Source: Acanthornis magna (taxonomy: Eukaryota > Chordata > Aves > Passeriformes > Acanthizidae). From it: a stretch of DNA of 64,000 nt. The position numbers and the translations under genes were made by a program. The notes beneath the pieces are model-generated. The model made no database searches. It was given only the letters and a program-made list of their open reading frames with translations, and had not been told where the DNA came from. Positions 13,367 to 24,107 of the stretch are shown here, one piece after another. The DNA lies in contig JAWUZG010000056.1 of assembly GCA_036785705.1 (NCBI GenBank), positions 6,325,001-6,389,000 of the forward strand, given 5' to 3'. Numbering within the stretch: the stretch's first letter is position 1; every line of letters begins with the position of its first letter.

Positions 13367-14516
13367 CACCTGTCACAGGAGCAGGGTGAGAGCTCCGTGT
13401 GAGCAGAGTCACCTCAGTGTCTGCCTTTCCTGGGGCTCTGTGATTGTGGGGACTGCTGCTGATATTTCTCTTGGCATCTCATGAATATGTTCTGCGTTTC
13501 TTAAACATTAGTGGAATAATCTTACCCTTTGGGTTTGGCTGGAAATATGTGAGAAAAGCTAGGTAGATTTGGAATGGTCAGTCTGGGAAATAGATAAAAC
13601 AAAGGATTTCAGCCACAGGGGTCATGGAGAGAGTGTGCAGGGCTCTTACCTGTGCCTTTTCTCAAACAAGAAGTTGCACATTAAGCCAGCAGGGACTAGG
13701 CAGACAAACAAAACGAGATGCATTCCTATGTGATAAAACTATGGAGTTTGCCATGTCAAAGTGAGTAAGGGCGTAGGATGTTAAGGATGCAAAAATTCCA
13801 CATTTAAGGAAAGACTGGAGAAGTTCATGAAACAGAAATCTACTTGAGATTTTTTTCCCCTCATTACAGGAGGCAGAAAAATTGTTTGTAATTCCTACAG
13901 TTTCAGATCGGACTTTAGGAGAAATTTCTGGTGAAGTATTATTTTATGGTTGTTGGACTCTTACACAGATACTTTTTAGTCTCAGCAAACATGGCTGTTT
14001 TTATGCTTTTCATTATATTTTTATGATATCTATTAAATGGGCTTTTAAAATAGTACTCAAGGCATTTATTGCTCCATCAAACTTCTTAGGTGTAATACAG
14101 TAAGTGTCTGTAGAAGCCATACAGCTCATAAGTGACATTGCAGCACGATTGTTTTATCCATTTACAAAAATTTAAAAAATGCCAGCATTTTGTTTCCCTT
14201 TACAGCTTTTTTTTTTTTTTCATGCAGTTTTATTTAGATTCAGGTAGCCCTGTGTTCCATATTGGACCTTAAATATATTTATCACCTGTATCATCTCTTG
14301 CCTAATACCTTTAAATGAAAAATAATTTTGTTGCCCTGTCCAGCTGTTTTGAATGACAAATAAGTTCTTGTTTTCTCTGCAGACAGGCTTTTAGTCACTA
14401 ATCCACCTTATCAAAAACACAGGCATCTTATCAGAAAATGCTAAACGTTTTATTTGCCTGTGTTATGCAAACTTCTTTCTCCAGTGTGTCTGCCCTCTGA
14501 AAATTGGTATGCAGAG
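13367..14516. other. Spacer between the two 150-bp repeats
   Basis: The 1150-bp spacer was inspected for retroelement traces because repeats flank it. I see no primer-binding site, polypurine tract, gag, protease or reverse transcriptase motif. The longest open frame (13882-14103, 73 codons) is Leu/Phe/Ile-rich and looks like chance translation of AT-rich DNA. A 14-bp T run lies at 14207-14220. The spacer gives no support to an LTR-retroelement reading. Confidence 0.6.
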
Positions 14517-14666
14517 CATGTTATTTAGACTTTAGTGTGGGATATTTCCAGAGTGGAACAAGGCTTTACAGAGTTTCAACCAAACACACAGAAATAAATG
14601 ACAGTGATCAGTTGTTGCAGTATTTAGTGATTAGGCTGTATTCACAAAGAACAGCTTCACCAGTTT
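14517..14666. repeat. Unidentified 150-bp direct repeat, copy 2
   Basis: This is the second copy of the sequence at 13217-13366, in the same orientation. The two differ mostly by transitions, for example gacttc against gacttt and tttacg against tttaca. That suggests point mutation after duplication rather than an assembly error. Immediately after it, 'aaagactgttc' occurs twice (about 14670-14693), a small local duplication of its own. Confidence 0.85.
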
Positions 14667-14693
14667 GTTCAAAGACTGTTCTTTAAAGACTGT

Positions 14694-17600
14694 TCACCAG
14701 TCTGTGGTACCTTTGTGGAAAGTATTTGTTTTCATTGTGTGGAATTGTTTGAAATATTTTGAAACTAGATACATAAATGTTTCATTAAATACCATGATCT
14801 TATGACATTCCTTTATTATTCTAAATCCCATATCTGTTTTAATGACTTTTTCTGTTTCAATAATGTAAGGGAATGGGTATCAAGTTCAGTAAACAAGTCC
14901 TAAGAGCTCATTAAGATGCATCACAAAAAAATACTACAATTCTCAAGATTGATCCTGTACAATGAAGATTTATGTCATCTTTATATGGCTAAGTTCAAGG
15001 TCATCTGCTTCAATGAAATATGTCCTTTTACCTTATTTCCATGCTAACAAAGGTAATCTCTACTGTCCTTATAACAGTGGAAATGACACTGCACTGAATA
15101 GAAAGAAAATGTTATTAGAGTTATAATATCAGAAATGGTTTTTAACTTTCCTATGAGTCGTAGATTTGAGGCTCATTTATAGTCTATTTATGTCACTTTG
15201 ACTACAGAGATTACCTTTCAAATGGAAGCAAAAGTAATTTTAAGGTCCATTTAAACCCAAAGTAGGACAGAGTATCTTCTGAATAAAGATGACACTGTTT
15301 ATGTTTAAATAACTTAAATTCCATCAGCATCCTCAGTATAAGATATTTAGAACACTATTTTTCCTATTAATATTTGTACATAAAATCCTATTCCCCTAAG
15401 GGAACATGCAGTAAAGTAGGTGTTAGTGCTGAGATTTTTTTTGTATTTTTTTCCATTATTACATAACGCCATTTTTACTTTCCCTCTTTATTTGGGCCAG
15501 ACTGTACTTTCCTTATTTTTAACTTTTCAATTCCCTTTGTTCTTTAATGGTATTTTTAAGAAACCTTTCTTTTCCAGTTGAGCATATAACGTGATGTTTT
15601 AGAAAAGAAATCTGAAGGTCTCTGCCTTGGTTCCTTTCTTGCTCACTGTGTACACTCATTATGTAACTTCATAAACCAGGGTCTTGTGAAGTTTATTTGT
15701 CTGAGTTTTGTCAAGGGAGGTGTGTGCACTTCTGAGCAGGTGACAGGGCTGAGACAGACTTCCCTTCCTTGCACCAGGGACCCAATCCCAGCCTGTCCCA
15801 GCCTGTCCTGGTTTTCTTCCCTCCCTCACTCACACCTGCTGACCTGCCTTCTTGGACAGCTGTTTTTGCACAAGTTGTCTAAAGTACTGTCTCTCTGTCC
15901 CCGTGAAAACCCTTTCCACCCCTGCTTTCAACTCCTTTTAAACTGTTCCTAATGGCCAGCTATTGCTGTGGGTGTTTCATGCTTTTTGGCATTTTTCAGC
16001 TCTATCAGCTCTGCCTGTCATCCCTTTTCTTCTCATTTTTGTCTTTCTTGGCTTTTAATGACTCCATCCTCTCCCAGATTTCCCCAAATGTCTGCAATAC
16101 CTACTCACATATATCAACTGGAAATCCTTTTGCTTTGTCCAAGCATCTTGTTGTCCTGTCTTGGTTTCTTTCTTATTCACTTCACGTATTCCTCCTGAGG
16201 CACCTCATCTGTGTATGGACCTGCTTCTAGTTGTGTTTTGTTTGCTGTGCTCTGAGTCTCTTCTCAGCTGAATCTGGTTCCTTCACTAAAAATACTGCTC
16301 AGTGCTGTGCTATAAAATTCAGCAGCTTAGTTGAAATTATCTGACTTACGCTGGCATGGCCTGGGAAGGAGCAGAGCACTTGAACAGGTTTGTCCTAGTC
16401 CCAGGCAAGGCAATCACAGCACTGAGTTCCAGTGAGGGCAGTCTCTGCCAGCTCCTGCCTGGGACTGAAGCTGGTGCTCTGGAAGTGTCTTCCCTCTTTG
16501 GTTCATTTTGAGAGTTCTTTACTGGGTGATAATTGAAAGGCTGATTCTGAATTTTTGGTCACTGCTATGATACCAAAACAGACAGGTCTTGTGATTTTTT
16601 GCTTTCTCTCCAAAGGCATAGTTGTACCTTTTGTTTTTTCTCTTTCATCATGGGATACGCTGTTGGAAATTTTCCTATTGCTCTACTTCAGAGTAGTTCT
16701 GACTTTAAATTCAAGCAGCTGTAATGACTCAATCTATCACTCAGCACAGTGAAGCTGACTCCACTGTAGGAAGAGCTGTTCTAGAAAAAATGTTCTAAAA
16801 ATTTGGGACAAAATTATTTTGTTTTAAAATACAATACAAATACTTGTATATTCCAATTTTTCTTTTTTGAAGGGGGACTCTTGGCCTTCAATTGTATTTG
16901 AAAATTATTTAAATGTTGTAAAACGTCAGAGAAAAGCACAGGTATCTTTAAAGACATTTCTTCCTTTACATATCATAGCTTTTTTATGTGTGAACAAGAA
17001 CATTTGTTACTTGTTATTGTAATTATTCTTCAATGTCAACTCACCCCATGCAGATTGTAATTGTCAACACTTCCTGCTTTCCCCAGGCAGAGTTTTATGT
17101 ACTGATTTGTTGCTATCCAAGACAAATCTTTTAAGCAAAATTTACTGGTTTTTTTGTTTTTTCACGTGGAATGCATGGTGTCACTATCATAAACTTTTTT
17201 ATTTATTATGTTTTAATATTACGTTTTCAGTGTTCTAATTCCACAACCGTATAGAAGCCCTGATTGCTTCAAACAGACTCTGTGTAGTTCCAGGAGTCAA
17301 GAATGATGGAACCTTTTGGTGACCTGGGATCAATAGCTGCAAACCCATGGAAAGCACAGAGCGCTGAAGTGGAATATGTGTCTTTTGAGCTCCTCATGTC
17401 TGCATACTGCCCCGAGGCCTTGTTGATTCACTCATACTCCTGGAAAATTCAAATAGGTGTTTAAATTACATAATCCTTCAGCAAATATTCATTTGGTCTA
17501 AAAAAAAAAAAAAAATCCATCAAAATTTATAAGGGAATGAATTTCCTGTTTTGAAAAGAAGACAAAAGAGAACAGCTTGTGCATAGCCATTGGTATTCCC

Positions 17601-18488
17601 ATCCCCCTGGACGTTTGGAACTATCCACTGCTGTTGTCCTAGGAAATCGTATCAGCAAAGAGTTTTAACAGGACAGAAAAATCAAGATCTAGTCTTTACT
17701 GTGGTATTCTATAATATACTGTTCAATCAATGTACTTATCTTCAAGCTGTATTCGTGGCTCCATATAGAGATGTGAAGCAAAAGAGAGGGAAATGGACTT
17801 CGACAAGGGAAATACCTCTCTTCTACTCAGGAAAAGTTATGTGGGATTTGTTCAAAAGCCAAAGTAATTAAAAAGTCATATATAGACAAGTAATTGTTTC
17901 CCTGAAAATATTTGTATGCTCTGAAATGAAAACGTTTTTAGTAATTAAGTAAAACATATAACCAAATTTTGTAATCTCTAAACTGCAACTCAGTCTGGGT
18001 TTCACTGCACTTTGGAATTATCAGTAATCTTCTTACACATTCCAGCTTGTTGTATACAACATATTTTCATCTTAAAACAGACACCATTTCTCTCCCTGCT
18101 GAAGGACTCCAGTAATTACAAAACCACCTAATTGATCTTTTAGGTTGCTTACTGTCTTCTTTGGTGAAACAGACAAGCATTTTTTAATGACTTCCAAATA
18201 ATTTTATTATTTTAGGATTCTGTAAGAAAAAACTGGTTTTCTACTTCAGAGGTGCCTCCCTTAAGCTGATGCTTCAAACTTCACCCTTCATAAATTCTTG
18301 TTTATAGATTTTTCAACTGTCCTGTGGTTGCATATAAGTAGTTTGAGTTTCTGGGTTTTTTTCAATCTATTATTTGTGTTTACAAATGATGTCTTCAGCA
18401 TTGAAAGCTCTGCAGAAAATCAGGAAGTGTTGGTTTCTGCATACATTACATTTCTCCCTCCCTGTGTTTTTATTCTTTATTGCTCCAG
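14694..18488. other. Non-coding DNA with pyrimidine-rich block
   Basis: No gene is recognised. From about 15720 to 16230 the plus strand is strongly pyrimidine-rich, and stop codons are therefore rare, which produces three overlapping open frames of 76-92 codons. These encode Leu/Ser/Phe/Cys-rich strings with no motif. A 16-bp A run lies at 17500-17515. An 11-bp perfect inverted repeat (agtcccaggca at 16397-16407, complement at 16456-16466) is present with a 48-bp loop. Confidence 0.65.
17500..17515. repeat. Poly(A) run, 16 bp
   Basis: There are sixteen consecutive A residues. I find no retroposon body upstream of the run, so it is read as a mononucleotide microsatellite. Confidence 0.9.
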
Positions 18489-18587
18489 TCAGTGTGCTGA
18501 AGCATGACAAGGGCTCCAACTCGGCAAACTTCCAAGATGTGGAGGATACACCTGACAGATGTGTCTTGGAAGAGCCTGAGAGTCCAG
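18489..18587 (+). other. Candidate internal exon (99 bp, phase 1-1)
   Basis: The segment is preceded by a pyrimidine-rich tract ending 'tttattgctccag' (acceptor AG at 18487-18488). It is followed by 'ccag|gtgaga' (donor GT at 18588-18589), close to the vertebrate consensus. The frame with codons starting at 18488 is open throughout and back to 18374. It gives a hydrophilic, acidic and serine-containing stretch including '[20 protein letters not shown]' and '[11 protein letters not shown]'. The length is 99 bp, and the exon would begin and end in phase 1, so it could be included or skipped without a frameshift. It is richer in G and C than the flanks. I do not recognise the protein, and chance pseudo-exons of this quality are common in vertebrate introns. 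Confidence 0.25.
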
Positions 18588-21500
18588 GTGAGAGGCGTTT
18601 GAAGACAGCCACCAAGTATCAAGTGATAAATCTGACACAGCTTTTGGTCTGTAAAAAAAGCAGATTGTAATGCTGTTTCCTTTTTAGCAGCTGCAATGTC
18701 AAATTAATGGTCACCTCCAGGGGTCACAGTGTGGAGCTGTTATCCTTTCCTCCTTCATCAGGAATTCAGGTCTTAGAAAGGATAAAGGCTTTATGACCAA
18801 AAAGAAAGCTGACACTACTAGTTCATTATAATTACTTTTGGACTACACTGCTTACTTAATATATGTACAATGTCTGACCCTTTGAAGGTAGCTTGAGATT
18901 ATGAAAAATTAGAAGTACTGTATATACTGCAGCTGAATGCAGCAGTGGACACTCAAACACCGTATCTCTGGAGGAAAGCAAATTGGTGGCATTAAATAGC
19001 TTGATTCTTTCCTTTAAATCAGCTCACAATCATTATTTCATTTTAATGACTCTTAACATTGATTCAGCTAAATACAGGAACATCCATAAAGTGCATCCTT
19101 TTTGGTAACTGAAAGATTTATCTTCATGTAGTTTCATTATCTTTCTCGTTATGGAACATCTACGAAATTTATTAAATGAATCCCAAAAGGAAACAATTAA
19201 ATATAAATTGTATCGAGTCACAGCTGATTAAAAACATTCTGTGCGACTAAATACTAAGATCTTTTAAGCAAACTGTGAGCTTGACCCATATCCACCATAC
19301 ACATAACCTGCGCATAGTCCTCATTAGTGAAAGAGTTAAACATCTTTCTTCACTTGGTATTTTCCTTCCCTGCTTTATCTGGTTTCTCTGTACCCTCCTG
19401 CATCTTTGTGTGCTGATCCGTGTATCATATTTTTGATTCATCGTCTCTGCGGCCTGTCAGCTTAGTTAAGAGATTTCCAAATCTTGCAGCCTGTGCTGAC
19501 AGGGGGCAGCTGCCAACAGTCCCCTGATCCTTCCCCAAGGAACACTGCTGAGATTTAATTTTCAGTCAAAGGGTGCAGTCTGAAATCCATGTCAGGTCCC
19601 CTAAGTCATCTCAGAACCCGGATAGGACCCATGTCTGGGGAATTATATTTCAGCACACTCCACTCTTCCAAGATTCCTTGGGAGTTCAACTACTGTCATA
19701 TACCTGATTTGAACTACATTCCCTTTTCATCTTTTCCAGAGAAATGAACACCAGTATATGTTACAAAAATTGAAACCAATGAATTGTAAATCTCTATTCA
19801 TTTTAAAGCCACATAGACTTGGACTCGATGTTGTCCAGCAGAAACCAGCATGAGATATAGAAACAAATGGTTAATCTACTCAGAAAGGAGCCAAGTTTGA
19901 CAGTCTGTTGTGTTTAGTATCTCCTTCAGAAACTGCCTGTAGTCCCTTCAACAATTATGGGCCAATATGGATTGTCCAAGATTTGATCAGTTTTGAAGTG
20001 AGACAGAATTAAAGCAAGGTGGCACTAAAGTGTTCAGGGGAGAATTAATGTACCTAAAAGATAACACTAATTTTAACCTTAAATTAATTCTGTCTGGGAA
20101 AGTGTACCTGTTTGGATGGGAGCTTATATATCCAATTCTGTACTCTGCATACCATATGAAGTAATGGAAGGAATAAAAGCCTGTCAGGAGGTGAATATTG
20201 AATGGCAAAAATACATGTAGATAAAGCATCCAAACTTAAAAACTGAGTTCCAGTCGGTCCATCTGACATCATTAAACTAGTAATAAACAATGAATTACTC
20301 TGGCTTTTGTTTCTGTCCATTCCTGCATTTTAAGACATCTTGTCTTATAGGTCTGAAAACCTCAGGAGATTTCACTACTGGTCTCACTGCTTTCCACTGA
20401 GAATTTGTGGCTTGGTTGTCATGGAGACATCGTATTTCTCCAAGAATTGCTCATATTGATCCGTGGACAGGCGTAAATGGCCAGGCGAATGTGAGGAGTA
20501 AAGGGGGTTGGGCAGTACTATAAAATGACCAGAGGTTATGGGTCGGAAATAAGCTCATAGCAAACACTTAGGTAAAGAGAAAGAAACAGTTTCATTTTGT
20601 TTCAGGATTTCGTTTTTGCACTTTATGCCATTGTCTTCTTTCACTATAGACTGAAAGAAACTTGTTAGTCACTTGTCATGTCAGATCTTTGGTGCTTGTC
20701 CTGACACAGCTGTCAGCCTTCCAGCTCTGTGCAGTTCAGGGACACACAACAAAGAGCTAGGAACATGAATTATTTATTGCTTCTTGTGCGGATGAAATTC
20801 TGTGATAAGAAATTAAGACACTTCTGACAGAAGTGCTTGTTTGAAAGGAAAGATTTGGTAACACAATACATTTACTTAAAGCTTACCATTTACTTTTAGT
20901 AGCAAACATTGAAACAATAATATGACATTCAGTTGGCTATGATTTTCTCAAGTGCTTTAACTTTGAATTATGGAACCTGAGAATGCCTGGGAGGTCGGCA
21001 TTTGGTTTGGTGAAACCTGTGACTTTAGAATCTCTCTCACATATATTCAAAGTCCAGGCAAACTTACAAACTTAATTTATAAGTTTTTATTAATAAATCT
21101 ATAAAGAATCTCTTGTGCTTCACTTACAAGTTGTTGTCATAGGTGCAAAAGTGATGTTAAGAAACATATTTATTGTCTCTTCTGATGAGGAAAAGGTGAA
21201 AATATGACAATATACCTTCAAGTAATCCCAACTATTCCTAGAAAGGGTTCTTTGTTACAACTTCTGCCAGGTTCAAGAAGGCTGTAGAGCAGCCATTAAC
21301 ACATCTGCCTGTGCACTGTGTTTTTCAGTGGTGAAAGGTGCAGTCTCTATCCTTGACATTAGAATGAGCTTTATTTTCAAAGTGATTGTTTTCAAAAGTC
21401 ATATAAAGCTTACTCTGTTTTACTTTCACATTTTCTATGTCTGCACATGTTCTCACTGCTCTGGGTGTGGGTCTCCAGCAATTGTAGAAGAGGCATATAC

Positions 21501-23180
21501 TCAGATGAATAGCAGGAATCCATTTGACTACCCAAGACACCAATCCAAGATTTACCGGTGATTTCTTGTGTTCAGTGTGTGATCTGAACTACTCTCAGAT
21601 AGGTAATGAAACCCCTCAACCTGCACTTTTCTCTTGGATAATTCACAGTAAACACTTTTCACATGTGATGGACACAGGTAAATATCAGACTGCAGTTTCT
21701 TGTCTAAGTGAAATGGATTTTAGTTGCTCCCTTCATGTGGCTACAGGCTGCCATTATCTGTGATAGTGGCTCATGTCTCTTTTAGGCCTCACACAGAGGA
21801 GATGCTGGGCTTCTCTCCCAGTTACCTAATAGTAGGTTTATCACTGCCATTTTTCCCCACATGCTGAGGACTACTCCTCTTTGACATGCAAAGCCTTGGC
21901 TTTTCAAACTTGTCTCTGCTCTGGCCTTGAACATAATAATCAGATAAGAATTGCAACAGTTTTCTGTAGAACTTGACTTCTAATCGTATCAACCCCCCAT
22001 AAAGAATTCACTATCCCTTAAAATGCTTCTCTGTTTAAATAAATATTCCCAGCAGTTTTCCATTTTACCAGACAAATTTTCTGCATTTAAGGAAACTGAG
22101 AAAGAGGCTGAATGTGAGTGAACATTGATGTGTTGTTAGTTAGATCTCTAGGTCTGAGCTATTCACCTGAATTTTCTTGTACAAACAATAGTGGAAAATT
22201 TACACCTCCAGACGCAGATCATCTTGTCCAAAGGCAGTTGCTTGAGAGGGCTCTTAAGGGGATTGAAAATGCTCTGAATTTTGTTAGTCAAAATCTCAGG
22301 GGATTGTAGCAGGACTAAACACAACTTGAGGTGTCTTAGCTTTCATATGTGATGCAGTTCCACTAAGGAGGGTTCTGCAAGTGCAGCTCCTATGGGAAAA
22401 AGAAATAGATTTGAGCTGAAGTCACAAGAAGCCATGTAGACATAGATGCCTCTTTCCTCTTATTTCCCCCAAAAGAGACATTGCAAGAGAGTAGGAAATA
22501 GACTATTACTTCACTTGGTAATAGAGGGAAACTGAGCCTCACTAATGGAAGATGGAATTGGAAGCTGTAGATGGAAAGTATAGTGGTTTCCATCTTTTGG
22601 ATAGAAAACACGTAAATGGTAAAAACCCTGTATGCTTATGGCCTTAAGTATCAGACAGTCTCTGCCTGAGTTTCTGCCTGGTCCTTTCTGCAGCTCATGA
22701 TCTCTCCCATCACTTTGTTCCAAAGCCATTGCGCATATTAAATTTTTTTCCACTTAAATTTTTCACTTTTCAGGACAGAGTGTAATTCTGGGTGCATAAC
22801 AGATAATAGGGAAAATCCAATCAGTTTTCTCAGTCTTGCTTAATTACTTGTCCTAGTTAGACCTTGGCACAGAGATGGAAAAGATCTCTGACTGTCCCAG
22901 TAATGCAGTCTGTGAGAGGCAGGACTGCATCAAATAGAAATGAAAATGTATGAAGAACAGCAGATTCTTATTAGCCACAGTGTGCTTAAAAATACAGCAC
23001 TAAAAGTGTGACTATCTTCTTATCAGGCAAGTTGTAATTACTGCATCAAATATTCACTTAACAGCTCCAAGTTCCATCCACTGAAGAGTTTTAAATCAGC
23101 ACTGTGTCACCTCTATGGCTGACGATCAGAACACAGGCAGAATGTAAATATTCAGTAAATTTCCAGGTTCGAAGCACCCT
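18588..23180. other. Non-coding unique DNA
   Basis: I see no coding region. A small GC-richer patch at about 19490-19640 contains 'gacagggggcagctgcc', with an E-box CAGCTG at 19507-19512. An X-box-like word (gttgtcatggagac) sits at 20415-20428. Neither is strong enough to call as a regulatory site. The rest is AT-rich unique sequence with no identifiable transposon. Confidence 0.65.
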
Positions 23181-23198
23181 AGAAAACCATGGTTTTCT
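23181..23198. repeat. 18-bp perfect palindrome
   Basis: AGAAAACCATGGTTTTCT is its own reverse complement, with no spacer. Such a sequence could bind a symmetric dimer or extrude a small cruciform, but one palindrome of this size can also occur by chance in tens of kilobases. Confidence 0.85.
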
Positions 23199-24076
23199 GT
23201 CTTTTTATATTCATGAAAAGCGGGAAGCAGTAAACAAGGACTGACTTGGGAATGGGGCGTTGGAGGCTGTTGCTGGTGAAGATGCATGGAGCAGGAAGAG
23301 GATGCAATATAGGGGCAGCCCACTGGTCACAGGCACAGTAACACTCTGCTCAGGGACTCAGTATAAAATATCAGTGCCCAGGAATTATTCCAAAAAGAAA
23401 TTCTGGAATTTCCAATGTAGGCATGGATGAATTCATCATAATTTCACTGCATTAGGTGTTATTTCATATCCTATCAGTGTTCTGGGTTACTAGAATCATG
23501 GCTCATATATTTCGGTTTGGGATTTTTTTGTTTGCTTTCGGTTTTGGTTTTTTAATAGCAAATTAAACTGTAAACCCAGAACACAACGTAATTGTCATCA
23601 AGGAAGTGTGTATGTCTCTGTGTCTATGATACAGATAGACAGAAAGATCATAGATAATATGACAAATTTACAAGTTATTCATTAGACTGGGATAAAATAC
23701 TGTGTGCTACTTTCTCAAAGTTCATGTACTCATGAAAGGTTTGGTACCTGTTTGAGCAGTGTTTCTAATGCAAGCAGGATTTAAAATTCAGGTTGCAAAT
23801 ACTACCATACACCAAATTAAAAGAAATGACAAACGTAAAAATTGGTGATTGAAAGCTTTTCTGTGGAATTCTAAAAAGCCTTGACGGTATTAAAATGTAA
23901 TGTCTTATCAATATGACTTATTACTTCTATTTACAGCTATTGTAGGATTATTTCTGCTAAGAGAAAATATATATGATTTGATGATTATTTTTGCAGAGGA
24001 AACATAAAAACCTTATTACTTTAAAATAGAAACTATCTTTCTGCTGATCCACTGGAGCATTTTTTCTTTAAAACAC

Positions 24077-24102
<26 letters not shown>
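24077..24102. repeat. Poly(A) run, 26 bp
   Basis: There are twenty-six consecutive A residues, followed by a purine-rich tail 'gaggaagaagcagaagac'. Upstream DNA shows no recognisable retroposed body, and bird CR1 elements do not use poly(A) tails. I read it as a mononucleotide microsatellite, though a decayed processed sequence cannot be excluded. Confidence 0.95.

Positions 24103-24107
<5 letters not shown>

Noticed and set aside
13367..14516. Internal region of an LTR retroelement or endogenous retrovirus
   Set aside because: No primer-binding site, polypurine tract or gag/pol motif is visible. The flanking copies lack clear LTR ends.
15686..16230. Two abutting open frames (88 and 92 codons) as a short gene pair
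   Set aside because: They are low-complexity translations of pyrimidine-rich DNA, with no domain, start context or splice structure.
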